Of a stretch of 64,000 nt of DNA, positions 33,772 to 42,919 are shown one piece after another. The stretch lies in contig JAKLET010000001.1 in the NCBI GenBank assembly GCA_022711595.1, forward strand, positions 186,001 to 250,000. Direction: 5' to 3'. Numbering within the stretch: the first letter of the stretch is position 1; every line of letters starts with the position of its first letter. The notes beneath the pieces were generated by a model. It did no database searches, was not told the origin of the DNA, and was given only the letters and a program-made list of their open reading frames with translations. The stretch comes from Deltaproteobacteria bacterium. Lineage in GTDB: Bacteria; Desulfobacterota; Syntrophorhabdia; Syntrophorhabdales; Syntrophorhabdaceae. A program made the translations under genes and the position numbers.

Positions 33772-35961
33772 ATGGAACGAATAGACACCTACCCGACCCA
33801 CACGTACCAGGGATTCAAGGTCCGTCACGGCCGCCCCTATCCTTTCGGGGCCACCCTGACCCCCGGGGGCATCAACTTTTCCGTCTTTTCCCGGCATGCT
33901 GATCGCTGTGTCCTTGTCCTGTATAGAAAGGACAAACCCGAACCCATGGTCGAGATCCCCTTCCGGGGAGTCTTCCGCAAGGTACGCACGGATGAGGAGG
34001 TCCAGGTTGAGTTCAGGATCGGCAATGTCTTCTGCATCACCGTCTTCGGCCTTTACCCCGAAAATATCGAGTATGGTTACCGGATGGACGGGCCCTACCC
34101 CAGGGTGGAGCGCGGCCAGCCGGGACACCATCGTTTCGATCCCGGCAAGGTCCTGCTTGACCCGTACGCCAAGGCGATCGGGGGGCGGGAGGTATGGGGA
34201 AGGCAACCTGACCTGAATGACGATTATCAACATCGCGGCAGGGTCCTGCGCTACGATTTCAACTGGGAGGAAGACCATCCCCTTGAAATTCCCCTGGAAG
34301 ACCTGATCATTTACGAGATGCACGTGCGCAGTTTTACCCGGCACCCCTCTTCCAGGGTGAACAGGCCCGGCACCTTTGCCGCCATCCGCGAAAAGATCCC
34401 CTATCTCAAGACGCTGGGGGTCAATTGCGTCGAACTGCTGCCGGTCTTCGAGTTCGACGAACTCGAGAACAGCCGGCATCATCCCGAAACCGGAGAGAGG
34501 CTGATGAACTACTGGGGCTACAGCACGGTGGGATTCTTCGCGCCCAAGGCGGGATACGCCGCCATGGGAGAGGCCGGCGACGGGACCCTCGTTGCCAACG
34601 AGTTCAAGGACCTGGTCAAGACCCTGCACGCCAGCGGCATCGAGGTCATGCTCGATGTTGTTTTCAACCACACAGCTGAAGGCAACGAACAGGGCCAGAC
34701 CATTTCGTTCCGCGGGATCGATAACGTCACCTATTACATGCTGACCCCCGACGGCCATTACTACAATTTCAGCGGCACAGGCAACACCCTGAACTGCAAC
34801 AACCCCATTGTGCGCGACTTCGTTCTGGAGTGCCTGCGTTACTGGGCCGCGGAATACCACATAGACGGCTTTCGCTTCGATCTGGCCGCCATCCTCGGGC
34901 GCGACCCCTATGGCGCGCCGCTCGCCAATCCGCCGCTGCTGGAAGAGCTGGCGCATGACCCCGTACTGGGCAAATGCAAACTTGTGGCCGAGGCATGGGA
35001 CGCGGGAGGGCTCTACCAGGTAGGCTCTTTCCCGGCGTACGGCCGCTGGGCGGAATGGAACGGTAAATACCGCGACGATGTGCGAAGGTTCCTCAAGGGC
35101 GACATAGGCATGGTCGGCACCATGGTCCAGCGCATCCAGGGCTCACCCGATCTGTACGCCCAGGGCGAGAGGGGGCCAACCGCTTCGATCAACTTCATCA
35201 CCTGCCATGACGGGTTCACCCTCGCCGACATGGTTTCCTACAACGAAAAGCACAACAAGGATAACAGCGAACAAGGCATGGACGGGACGGACTACAACCA
35301 CAGCTGGAACTGCGGCCATGAAGGGCCGACGGACGATCCCGCCATCATTGCCCTGAGACTGCGGCAAATGAAGAACGCCATTGCCATGCTCATGATCAGT
35401 CAGGGCGTGCCGATGGTCCTCATGGGAGATGAACTGGGACGGACCCAGCGGGGCAATAACAACGCCTACTGTCACGACACCGAACTGAACTGGCTGAACT
35501 GGTCCCTCGTTGAAGCAAACGCACCCCTGCTTCGCTTCTTCAGGAACTGCATCGCCTTCAGACATGCCCATCCCGTACTCAGGGGAAAGACCCACCTGTG
35601 CAATGAAGACCGTCTTGGCTGCGGATATGCAGATATCTCCTGGCATGGGGTGAAACCCTGGGAGCCGGATTGGTCCTGGGCGAGCCGTACCCTGGCCTTC
35701 ATGCTTTGGGGCCAGTACGCGAAAGAAGCCACTGTGGCCGATGATCACATCTACGTGGCAATGAACATGTACTGGGAACCGCTCCCGTTCGAACCGCCCC
35801 GCCTGCCGGGGGACCTGAAATGGCATCTTTTCGTGGACACCGGCGGGACGGCCCCCATGGATTGCCACGAACCCGGGAGCGAAACTGTACTTGAAAACCA
35901 GGGCGGCCTGACCCTCGCCGGGAGGTCGCTGGTGATCCTGACAGGTAAATCTGGAACCTGA
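33772..35961 (+). CDS. glgX: glycogen debranching enzyme GlgX (isoamylase type)
   Basis: Hydrolyses alpha-1,6 branches of glycogen or limit dextrin. The 729 aa start with a CBM48 domain (about 15-140, FGATLTPGGINFSVFSRHAD) followed by a GH13 barrel: VMLDVVFNHTAEGNEQG near 290, DGFRFDLAAILGRD with the nucleophile aspartate near 365, the acid/base glutamate in LVAEAWDAGG near 407, and FITCHDGFTL near 475. The C-terminal beta domain is short. The gene stands alone, with no other glycogen gene in the window. A weak GGTAAAT/ATTTACC pair follows the stop. Confidence 0.93.
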   Translation: MERIDTYPTHTYQGFKVRHGRPYPFGATLTPGGINFSVFSRHADRCVLVLYRKDKPEPMVEIPFRGVFRKVRTDEEVQVEFRIGNVFCITVFGLYPENIEYGYRMDGPYPRVERGQPGHHRFDPGKVLLDPYAKAIGGREVWGRQPDLNDDYQHRGRVLRYDFNWEEDHPLEIPLEDLIIYEMHVRSFTRHPSSRVNRPGTFAAIREKIPYLKTLGVNCVELLPVFEFDELENSRHHPETGERLMNYWGYSTVGFFAPKAGYAAMGEAGDGTLVANEFKDLVKTLHASGIEVMLDVVFNHTAEGNEQGQTISFRGIDNVTYYMLTPDGHYYNFSGTGNTLNCNNPIVRDFVLECLRYWAAEYHIDGFRFDLAAILGRDPYGAPLANPPLLEELAHDPVLGKCKLVAEAWDAGGLYQVGSFPAYGRWAEWNGKYRDDVRRFLKGDIGMVGTMVQRIQGSPDLYAQGERGPTASINFITCHDGFTLADMVSYNEKHNKDNSEQGMDGTDYNHSWNCGHEGPTDDPAIIALRLRQMKNAIAMLMISQGVPMVLMGDELGRTQRGNNNAYCHDTELNWLNWSLVEANAPLLRFFRNCIAFRHAHPVLRGKTHLCNEDRLGCGYADISWHGVKPWEPDWSWASRTLAFMLWGQYAKEATVADDHIYVAMNMYWEPLPFEPPRLPGDLKWHLFVDTGGTAPMDCHEPGSETVLENQGGLTLAGRSLVILTGKSGT

Positions 35962-36012
35962 AACTCTATTATTTACCGTAATGATATTCATCTTCCCGGT
36001 CATGCGGTTCAA

Positions 36013-37722
36013 TCAATGTTCGAAATGGAGGTCCACCCGGCATTTATCTCCATCCCGGGAAGTCTTGATCTTGTCAGCGTAATGACGGACAAGGAATCCG
36101 GACATCATGGCAAGCGCTCCGGGATCGGCTACGATCGCTCCTATATCGGGGCGCTCCGTGGGGAATTCCATCATCCTGCCCTCATAATTGATCCTTACGT
36201 TCAGGCTCAATTCATCAAACACCGCGGTCATAACTATCTTTCTGCCTTTGAGACCATTGTGGGCAATGGCTTCCGCGAATTCATTCATGGCGGCCATGGC
36301 CTTGTAAATTACATCTTTTCGGGCCCCCCAGGCAGCACCCAGGCCTTCCATGAACTTGAAGACCTTATCTGATGGGTCCACCCCCGGGGCCAGCTCCAGC
36401 GTCTCCTTTCGGGAGATACCGATGCGCATGACAAGATTGAGGCCAACGGCAAGCACTGTGGTTACTGTCAGAGAAGAACTGAAGAAAGGCTTCAAAAAGG
36501 GGTGCACGTGCCGGTAGAGATCGGGAAATATGTCAACGCTCATCCCGAAAATAAGAGAAACAGCAATGATAAATGTCCTTCGGTTATCGATCATCCGGGA
36601 GGTCATTATCTGGATGCCGGAGATCACCATGAAACAAACCATGTAGACAAGCGCCCCTCCCATGACCGGCCTTGGCATGATACTGAAAACAGCAGCGAGC
36701 TTCGGCAGAAAGGCAAGGGCGACGAAGAGCCCTCCGGTGTAAAAGGCTATTATCCTGCTTGTTGCCCCCGTGGCCACGCTGAGGCCGACACTGGCGGCAT
36801 AGAGCGATTTTCCCAGCGCCCCCAACCCGCCGCCGATGACAGAGGCAAGCCCGTCGGCAAACGTGCCTTTGCCGATATTGATAAGGTTCGGGCGCACCCA
36901 GGCAGCGTCATTGATCTTCTGGCACATGGTGATGGAGGCCACGGATTTAAGTGTTGATGCCAGAGTAACGATGATAATGGGGATCAGCAGGGCCGGGTCG
37001 AAGGAATACCTGATGTAGGAAATGTTGGGAAATGACAGTACGGGGGCATCGGATATCTCTCTCATTTGCGACGGTGTCAACACCCCGAGAAGGATCGATG
37101 CGGTATAACCGCCCGCTATGCCGATAATGACCGAATAGAGGCGCAGCTTCCCCTTGCTCCAAACACTGGTCCCCACCATAATGGCGAGCGTGATGACGGC
37201 GACCAGCACGTTCGCCGTCTCAATGGGGCTGTTTTTATCTTTGACGCCCATGAAGTCGAGGATCATTATGGGAACGATGTTGAGACCCACCATGGTCAGC
37301 ACAACACCGGCGACATCCGGGGGAAAGATGACCCGAAGACGGTGCATGATCCGGGAGAGCAGGCATTCTATCACGCCGGAAACAATGGTCATGCCGAAAA
37401 TGAGGGGCAGGCCGCCGGTGGTGCCTGCCAGAACAGATACGGAGAGAAAGCTCGGGTCTGTCCCTTCGGTACAGAGATAACCGCTTCCCACGGGGCCGCG
37501 CTTCAAGGCCTGGAGGATCGTGGCTATGCCGCCCGCCACCATGGTCATCGAAACTACATTACGGATGAGATCGGGGCTGCAGCCCATCTGGCCGAGAACT
37601 ATGGCAACTACGATGAAACCGCTGGTAAGGAAAAAGATATGCTGGATCGCCAGTATAAGGCAGATACCTACCGGCGGGCGGTCATCGACGCCGTAAAGAA
37701 GGTTTGCTGGTTTTTCAGCCAT
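36013..37722 (-). CDS. NCS2 xanthine/uracil-type permease with an ATPase-like C-terminal extension
   Basis: 569 aa. The first 440 residues carry about 12-14 membrane segments with family landmarks, including AIQHIFFLTSGF near 25, GYLCTEGTDPSFLSV near 85 and a GGGLGALGKSLYAASVGLSVATGATSR segment near 310 (the site of the usual NxG motif). The last 120 residues are soluble and resemble a degenerate anti-sigma-type HATPase fold (MNEFAEAIAHNGLKGRKIV, LSLNVRINYEG, MMSGFLVRHYADKI). GAGG lies eight bases before the ATG at 37722; a GTG three codons earlier is possible. It probably imports purines or similar heterocycles for the nearby hydroxylase. Confidence 0.85.
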   Translation of the reverse strand: MAEKPANLLYGVDDRPPVGICLILAIQHIFFLTSGFIVVAIVLGQMGCSPDLIRNVVSMTMVAGGIATILQALKRGPVGSGYLCTEGTDPSFLSVSVLAGTTGGLPLIFGMTIVSGVIECLLSRIMHRLRVIFPPDVAGVVLTMVGLNIVPIMILDFMGVKDKNSPIETANVLVAVITLAIMVGTSVWSKGKLRLYSVIIGIAGGYTASILLGVLTPSQMREISDAPVLSFPNISYIRYSFDPALLIPIIIVTLASTLKSVASITMCQKINDAAWVRPNLINIGKGTFADGLASVIGGGLGALGKSLYAASVGLSVATGATSRIIAFYTGGLFVALAFLPKLAAVFSIMPRPVMGGALVYMVCFMVISGIQIMTSRMIDNRRTFIIAVSLIFGMSVDIFPDLYRHVHPFLKPFFSSSLTVTTVLAVGLNLVMRIGISRKETLELAPGVDPSDKVFKFMEGLGAAWGARKDVIYKAMAAMNEFAEAIAHNGLKGRKIVMTAVFDELSLNVRINYEGRMMEFPTERPDIGAIVADPGALAMMSGFLVRHYADKIKTSRDGDKCRVDLHFEH

Positions 37723-38054
37723 GTGGATCACCTCGTTTTTTTGCGGGCCCTGATCCGGGTATGACCCTGCTGAACCCGGGCATTTTATTCACCTGACAGT
37801 CTTTGATCAAAGGACTGCTGAATACGTGCAGCCTGTTTCCTGAACGAACTAGTATTGTGTATTTTGTTTTTCGCTGCGGAACGAAGACGCACAGCGGCCG
37901 ATCAATGTGATCAACCGGCCGCAGGAATGGCAGGTGCTCTTTTTTGCGGCATACGCTGGCTAAAGCGGCCGTCATGGCCCATAACGCTTTTTCACCGGAA
38001 TGAGGGTCTACGGCTATTATGTGAGATTGACGAAATACGGCAGGCGGGGGATTG
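37723..38054. other. 332-base intergenic region with palindromes
   Basis: Lies upstream of the permease gene. It contains a near-perfect palindrome, CAGTCTTTGATCAAAGGACTG, at 37797-37817, which could be an operator, and a GC-rich hairpin (GCGGCCG at 37894-37900 with CGGCCGC at 37916-37922). No gene and no recognised purine riboswitch core were seen. Confidence 0.5.
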
Positions 38055-39281
38055 CTACTGGCTGTATTCTTTCAGGAAATCCGTCATGCGCTGTGCCACG
38101 GACCTTATCTCTTCCACGGTGGGCAGGAAAACCACGCGAAAGTGGTCAGGCGCCGGCCAGTTGAACCCTGTTCCCTGCACCATCAGCACCTTCTTTTCGG
38201 TCAGAAAATCGAGCAGGAACCTCTGGTCATCGTGGATATTGTATCTCCCGACATCGATCTTCGGGAAAAGATAGAGGGTGCCCATGGGCTTGACGCAGGA
38301 AATTCCCGGTATCGAGCAGAATGACTCGTAGGCGGCCTTCCTTTGTTCATACAGCCTACCGCCGGGGGAGACCAGCTGCCTGAGGCTCTGGTATCCGCCG
38401 AGTGCGGTCTGAATGGCAAGCTGTCCTGCCACGTTGCCGCACATCCTCATGTTCGACAGGGTATCGAGCCCTTCCTCGAGATAGTCCTTTGCCAGCGCTT
38501 TCTTGCCGCTCGCGATCATCCACCCGGCCCGAAGGCCCGGGATACGATGGGATTTGGACAAGCCGTTGAATGTGATGCAGAAGATATCATTCGCAAGCGA
38601 TGCAAAAGGGACATGCTCGGCACCGTCATAAAGGATCTGGTCGTATATTTCGTCGGAAAATACCATGAGATCATGCTCTTCCGCCATCTGTGCGATCTTC
38701 AGTAAAACCTCCCTGGAATACACCGCACCGGTCGGATTGTTGGGATTGATGAGAACAATGCCCCTGGTCCTCGGCGTGATCTTGGATTCCATGTCCTTCA
38801 GGTCAGGGACCCAGTCCGATCCCTCATCACAGACGTAATGTACGGCTGTCCCACCCGACAATGTGACCGCCGCGGTCCATAACGGATAATCAGGGGAGGG
38901 AACGAGCATCTCGTCACCGTTGTTGAGGAGCCCCTGCATGGCCATCATTATCATCTCGGACACGCCGTTGCCCACATAGATGTCCTCGATCTCCACGCCT
39001 TCGATGCCCTTGAGCTGACATTGCTGCATGATCGCCTTACGCGCCGAGAAAAGACCCTTCGAGTCGCCATACGCCTGTGCCGATCTGATGTTGAGCACCA
39101 CGTCATGGATTATCTCGTCGGGCGCATTGATCCCGAAGGCCGGGGGGTTCCCGCTGTTGAGCTTGATGATCGTGTACCCTTCATCCTCGAGGCGTTTTGC
39201 CTCCTTGAGAAGAGGTCCGCGGATCTCATAGCATATATTTTCCATTTTGTTCGATTTCAAGATCTTTCGCAGATGGTCCAT
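38055..39281 (-). CDS. alaA: pyridoxal-phosphate aminotransferase, AlaA type
   Basis: Class I/II aminotransferase, closest by eye to E. coli AlaA (glutamate-pyruvate transaminase). The 408 aa include KLNSGNPPAFGINAPDEI near 40, YGDSKGLFSARKAIMQ, VLINPNNPTGAVYS near 178, SDEIYDQILYD near 208 and the PLP-lysine motif TFNGLSKSHRIPGLRAGWM near 240. All expected catalytic residues are there. It is alone on its strand, downstream of the deacetylase-family gene by 91 bases. Confidence 0.9.
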   Translation of the reverse strand: MDHLRKILKSNKMENICYEIRGPLLKEAKRLEDEGYTIIKLNSGNPPAFGINAPDEIIHDVVLNIRSAQAYGDSKGLFSARKAIMQQCQLKGIEGVEIEDIYVGNGVSEMIMMAMQGLLNNGDEMLVPSPDYPLWTAAVTLSGGTAVHYVCDEGSDWVPDLKDMESKITPRTRGIVLINPNNPTGAVYSREVLLKIAQMAEEHDLMVFSDEIYDQILYDGAEHVPFASLANDIFCITFNGLSKSHRIPGLRAGWMIASGKKALAKDYLEEGLDTLSNMRMCGNVAGQLAIQTALGGYQSLRQLVSPGGRLYEQRKAAYESFCSIPGISCVKPMGTLYLFPKIDVGRYNIHDDQRFLLDFLTEKKVLMVQGTGFNWPAPDHFRVVFLPTVEEIRSVAQRMTDFLKEYSQ

Positions 39282-39372
39282 TTTGCTCCCCGTGACACCT
39301 TTTCGTGCAGCCGTTAAACCGAATTAACATTATTAAGGAAAGTCTGCTTTTTGTCAACTCCCGGAAGGAAAC

Positions 39373-40719
39373 CTACAGTACGGTCTCTTCCGCGCTCCCG
39401 CAGTCAAAGGTGCGGTATTCGTCCCTGACGCGGTCCTGCAGATAGATATAGTTGTATCCCGCCTTCTTCTTCATCTCATCGTAGTCGCTTCGTGCCCGCT
39501 CACCGCAGGTCGGGCAGCATGCCATGGGCAGGCAGATGCCGTAAATGGAATACTGCCGGCCGCTGGCGTGGACGCAGGACGACGATATACGCCTGAAACC
39601 GCAGCAGTCCGGGCACATCCTCAGGTCAAGGCGCTGCTCTTCCTGGAGATAGTTGGTATCGTAGAAAATGCTCCGGGAGTAGCTGTCAAATTCGCGCCCT
39701 TTTTTACGGTTTGCCTCTACCACCGCCTCCCTGCCGCGAAAGTTTTCGAGCTGGCGGTCGATGAGCGCCCTTATGTAGTCCATGTTCCCGGGCGATTCCT
39801 TGAACCTCGACGGGTTGTAGTCGGGCTCGCGCAGATTGGAAAAATCGATCCCGGCCATCGCCATGATGATGCCCATGTTGATGTAAGGCAACGCGGTTTC
39901 CACCGAGTACCCGCCTTCAAGGACCGCTATATCGGGACGCAGCTTCTGGTTGAGGACGGCATAGCCCTGCGCCGTGAAGCTCATGTTGGCCAGGGGGTCG
40001 CTGTAATGGTTGTCCTGCCCGGCGGAGTTGATCACAAGCTCCGGTTTGAACTCCTCCAGTATAGGAAGGACCAGGTTATCCATAATATAATGGATACCCG
40101 TATCCGTGGTCTTTGGCGCCATTGGTATGTTAATGGTTGTGCCGTATGCCAGCGGCCCGCCCAGCTCGTCCGTGAATCCCGAACCGGGATAGAGGGTTCG
40201 CCCGTCCTGGTGAAAGGATATGAAGAGCACATCCGGGTCGTGCCAGAATATCTCCTGCGAACCGTCGCCGTGGTGCACATCGGTATCGACGATCGCCAGG
40301 CGCTTGATGCCGTATGTCCGCCGCAGGTATTCCACCATGACGGCCTCGTTGTTTATATCGCAAAAACCCCTGTTGCCGTGGACCACTGTCATGGCATGAT
40401 GACCGGGGGGCCGGATGATGGCAAAGGCGTTCTTCACTTCTTTCTGCATGAAGGAATCGGCCATCACCATTGCGCATCCTGCCGAGACCATGTGCGCCTG
40501 AGTCACGCGGCTCTCCACATCAGGAACACAGAAGTGCACACGGGAGACCTCTTTTGCTGTGGCAAGGCGCGGGTGGTACTCCCTGACCTCGGGCATGTCC
40601 ATGATACCTTCTTCAAAAAGCTGGTCACGGGTGTAGAGCAGTCTCTCTTCTCTTTCAGGATGAGTGGGACTGATGGCCCAGTCGAAGGCCGGGAAAAAGA
40701 TGACACCCGTCGGTTTCAC
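39373..40719 (-). CDS. histone-deacetylase-family hydrolase with C-terminal zinc-ribbon-like tail
   Basis: 448 aa. The first 330 residues form an HDAC/acetylpolyamine amidohydrolase/AcuC domain with RPPGHHAMT near 103, the zinc-site motif DTDVHHGDGSQEIFW near 143 and the late motif LEGGYSVETALPY near 267. The C-terminal 75 residues add cysteines as CPDCC, an isolated C, CC and CPTCGERA, typical of a zinc ribbon. The start is GTG overlapping the HyuA stop (GTGA) with GGTGG upstream. The substrate is unknown; coupling to HyuA suggests N-acyl or amide hydrolysis in a catabolic route. The tail is unusual for bacterial members. Confidence 0.85.
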   Translation of the reverse strand: MKPTGVIFFPAFDWAISPTHPEREERLLYTRDQLFEEGIMDMPEVREYHPRLATAKEVSRVHFCVPDVESRVTQAHMVSAGCAMVMADSFMQKEVKNAFAIIRPPGHHAMTVVHGNRGFCDINNEAVMVEYLRRTYGIKRLAIVDTDVHHGDGSQEIFWHDPDVLFISFHQDGRTLYPGSGFTDELGGPLAYGTTINIPMAPKTTDTGIHYIMDNLVLPILEEFKPELVINSAGQDNHYSDPLANMSFTAQGYAVLNQKLRPDIAVLEGGYSVETALPYINMGIIMAMAGIDFSNLREPDYNPSRFKESPGNMDYIRALIDRQLENFRGREAVVEANRKKGREFDSYSRSIFYDTNYLQEEQRLDLRMCPDCCGFRRISSSCVHASGRQYSIYGICLPMACCPTCGERARSDYDEMKKKAGYNYIYLQDRVRDEYRTFDCGSAEETVL

Positions 40720-42395
40720 TGTTCCACCCCCTTGTATTCATGAATGAATCCGGGGGCGATCTGTATGCCCACGTCAAAGAGCTTGCCCGTCTGCTGATAA
40801 CCCCGGATAACATTGAACTGCTCCTCCAGATAGACCCTGGCATCATCGGCGTAGGCCGAAAGCCCTCTTTCGCCGCTTATCTCCCTGAGCAGGCGTTCTG
40901 CCAGTTTCCTGGCGTCCTTCATCTGGTAATTGCGGTCTTCAACAGGTCCGCTCAAGCCTCCCGGCGATGCGGTATATGCGCGTCTCTGGGTGTCCACATG
41001 AACCTCGACCGCCAGAGTGGGACGGGCCAGGGCGGCGCCCAGTGCATTTGCCACCGGTGAATAGCGGTGCAGGATGTGCGTCACTCCCAGCTTTTTCGCA
41101 AGCATGGGAACGATGGCGGGAGCAGCCGCGCCGATGCCGATCACATGGTGCAGGACAAACTTCCTCTGGTGCACCACCTCCCACACCTTGTAAGCGGGTT
41201 CGCTCTCCCATTGGCTGAACATATAAACGATACTCTCCTTCAATTTCTCTGTCACAATGTCTGCAACCTTCCGGCAAATGTCCTCCAGCTGAAGGTTTAG
41301 ACGGCCCGCGACGATCTCTAGCTTTGTACGTGAGGCCTGTATGTCCCCAAGTTTTAAGTCCTCCAGGATATTGAAGGCATCGGTCACGGCAGGCGAGGCG
41401 CCTCCGAAACATGCGGCCACCCCGTTGCGCATAGGCCCCACCCTCAATTCACCGGACTCTTCATAGACGGCGCTGTCGCCGCCAATTGCCACGGAATTGA
41501 CGGCAAAGGAATGGATGTGGGTCAGGTGCCCGCCTATCAGGGCCCCCTTCGACGCATACAGGGGCTGGCCGTCGATAAGCAGGCATACGTCGGAGGTGGT
41601 CCCGCCGATATCCACAGATACGCAGTTCAAGGGCTCACGGTTAAGCGCCACCGTTCCCATGGCGCTTGCCGCCGGGCCTGAGAAGACGGTCTCGCAGGGC
41701 CTGCGCCGGCTTGCCTCAAGCGTTGTGGTCCCGCCGTCGGCCTTCAGTATATGGAGCTCACATCCGGGGACTCGCCCGCGCACAGCGGCCTCTATACCGT
41801 CGGCAAAGGCATTCCACTGCCTTATGGTCATGGCCGTATAGTAACAGGTCACGGCGCGGCGGGGGAAGTTGAGCCGTCCCGCTATCTCGTTGCTGATGCA
41901 CACATCCATGTGCGGATACAAGTCCTTTATCATCTCCATGACGAGCTTCTCATGGCTGTCGTTGCGATTGGAGAACTTGCCCGCAACGGCCACCCTTTCG
42001 ATACCGGTCTTCTCGATCTGACGCAGGGCCTCTTCTATCTCTTTTTTGTCGGTCGGTTCGATCTGCCTTCCGCGAAAATCGATGCCCCCTTTTAGAAAAT
42101 AGGTGTCGGGGCTGATACTGTAGGCCGAAAAAGGCATTCCGCTGCCGGGCAGGAGCAAAAGGGCCGTGCGCTCCCCCTTTCCCGTAGCAAGGAGGTTCGT
42201 CACGAGCGTTGTGCTCAGGACTATTCTCCTGACACCTTTTGTTTCCGCGTGTTTAAGAAGTTCATCGAGAACACCGAGAAGTGTTGCTGCAAGGTCGTTT
42301 TCATCTGTAGGGTGCTTGACGCTGTGCACAACCGACGCGTCCGAAAAAAGTGCTCCATCAGTAAAGGTGCCGCCGACATCAATTCCGATCAACAT
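40716..42395 (-). CDS. hydantoinase/oxoprolinase family protein (HyuA type)
   Basis: ATP-dependent ring-opening enzymes of this family act on hydantoins, 5-oxoproline, acetone or acetophenone-like substrates. The 559 aa show the actin-fold phosphate motif IGIDVGGTFTDGALF at the N-terminus, STTLVTNLLATGKG near 65, the second phosphate motif VSVDIGGTTSDVCLLIDG near 265, and GIGAAAPAIVPMLAKKLGV near 430. The C-terminal region of full HyuA (about 650-690 aa) is shortened, and no HyuB partner is adjacent; instead it is coupled to a deacetylase-family gene. The start could be GTG at 42404, but the ATG at 42395 is better placed. Confidence 0.82.
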   Translation of the reverse strand: MLIGIDVGGTFTDGALFSDASVVHSVKHPTDENDLAATLLGVLDELLKHAETKGVRRIVLSTTLVTNLLATGKGERTALLLLPGSGMPFSAYSISPDTYFLKGGIDFRGRQIEPTDKKEIEEALRQIEKTGIERVAVAGKFSNRNDSHEKLVMEMIKDLYPHMDVCISNEIAGRLNFPRRAVTCYYTAMTIRQWNAFADGIEAAVRGRVPGCELHILKADGGTTTLEASRRRPCETVFSGPAASAMGTVALNREPLNCVSVDIGGTTSDVCLLIDGQPLYASKGALIGGHLTHIHSFAVNSVAIGGDSAVYEESGELRVGPMRNGVAACFGGASPAVTDAFNILEDLKLGDIQASRTKLEIVAGRLNLQLEDICRKVADIVTEKLKESIVYMFSQWESEPAYKVWEVVHQRKFVLHHVIGIGAAAPAIVPMLAKKLGVTHILHRYSPVANALGAALARPTLAVEVHVDTQRRAYTASPGGLSGPVEDRNYQMKDARKLAERLLREISGERGLSAYADDARVYLEEQFNVIRGYQQTGKLFDVGIQIAPGFIHEYKGVEQ

Positions 42396-42559
42396 GTTCA
42401 TCACCCGTGTTTTCTGTCCGATTTACGCCTGAAAAGGCCCATCGGGCCCACCGGAGCGCGTCACGATATGCGCCCGCTTTCTTATGCATGCATTAAGATA
42501 TCATTGATCCAAAAAAGATGTCAATTTGACCTGGGAACATGGCAACATCCCTTCCGTTT

Positions 42560-42919
42560 TCATTCCCTCCGGTCATTGCCAGACTTTTCATCACTTCTGC
42601 CGGCTCCAAGCTCCATTCTTTTCACATTGCCGGCAACGGCCCCGTCAAGGACCAGGACCTCATTCTTCGGCCCGCTTCCCATGCGTCTCAGGATACCCTC
42701 AATGTTGTCCGTGAGTTCCGTTGCCGTGATCTCTCCAGATACGAACCGGTCTCTCTGGCCGGCCACATATCCGGCAAGGTCGACGGCTACGACCTTCTGT
42801 GCAAAGAACCGGTCGTAGACGGCAACGGTGAGGATGGAACAGGCAAAGCCCAGAATAACCGCAACCGCGGCCGCCGCCATGGCCCGCTTTTTCTCCACCC
42901 TACCAGTGGGCCCGGACAT
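42560..42919 (-). CDS. small membrane protein resembling F-type conjugation protein TrbI
   Basis: 119 aa from the ATG at 42919 (GGAG six bases upstream; two ATGs a little earlier are possible). A basic N-terminus (RVEKKRAM) is followed by one membrane helix (AAAAVAVILGFACSILTVAV) and a periplasmic helical part with VVAVDLAGYVAGQRDRF and then EVLVLDGAVAGNVKRMEL. The layout and the last motif recall TrbI of F-like transfer systems. No other conjugation gene is present, so this is a resemblance, not an assignment. It overlaps the NusA-like gene by 20 bases. Confidence 0.5.
   Translation of the reverse strand: MSGPTGRVEKKRAMAAAAVAVILGFACSILTVAVYDRFFAQKVVAVDLAGYVAGQRDRFVSGEITATELTDNIEGILRRMGSGPKNEVLVLDGAVAGNVKRMELGAGRSDEKSGNDRRE

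Noticed and set aside
42560-42919. Evidence of an integrated conjugative element
   Set aside because: Only one small TrbI-like protein is present, with no other transfer, relaxase or integrase gene nearby.
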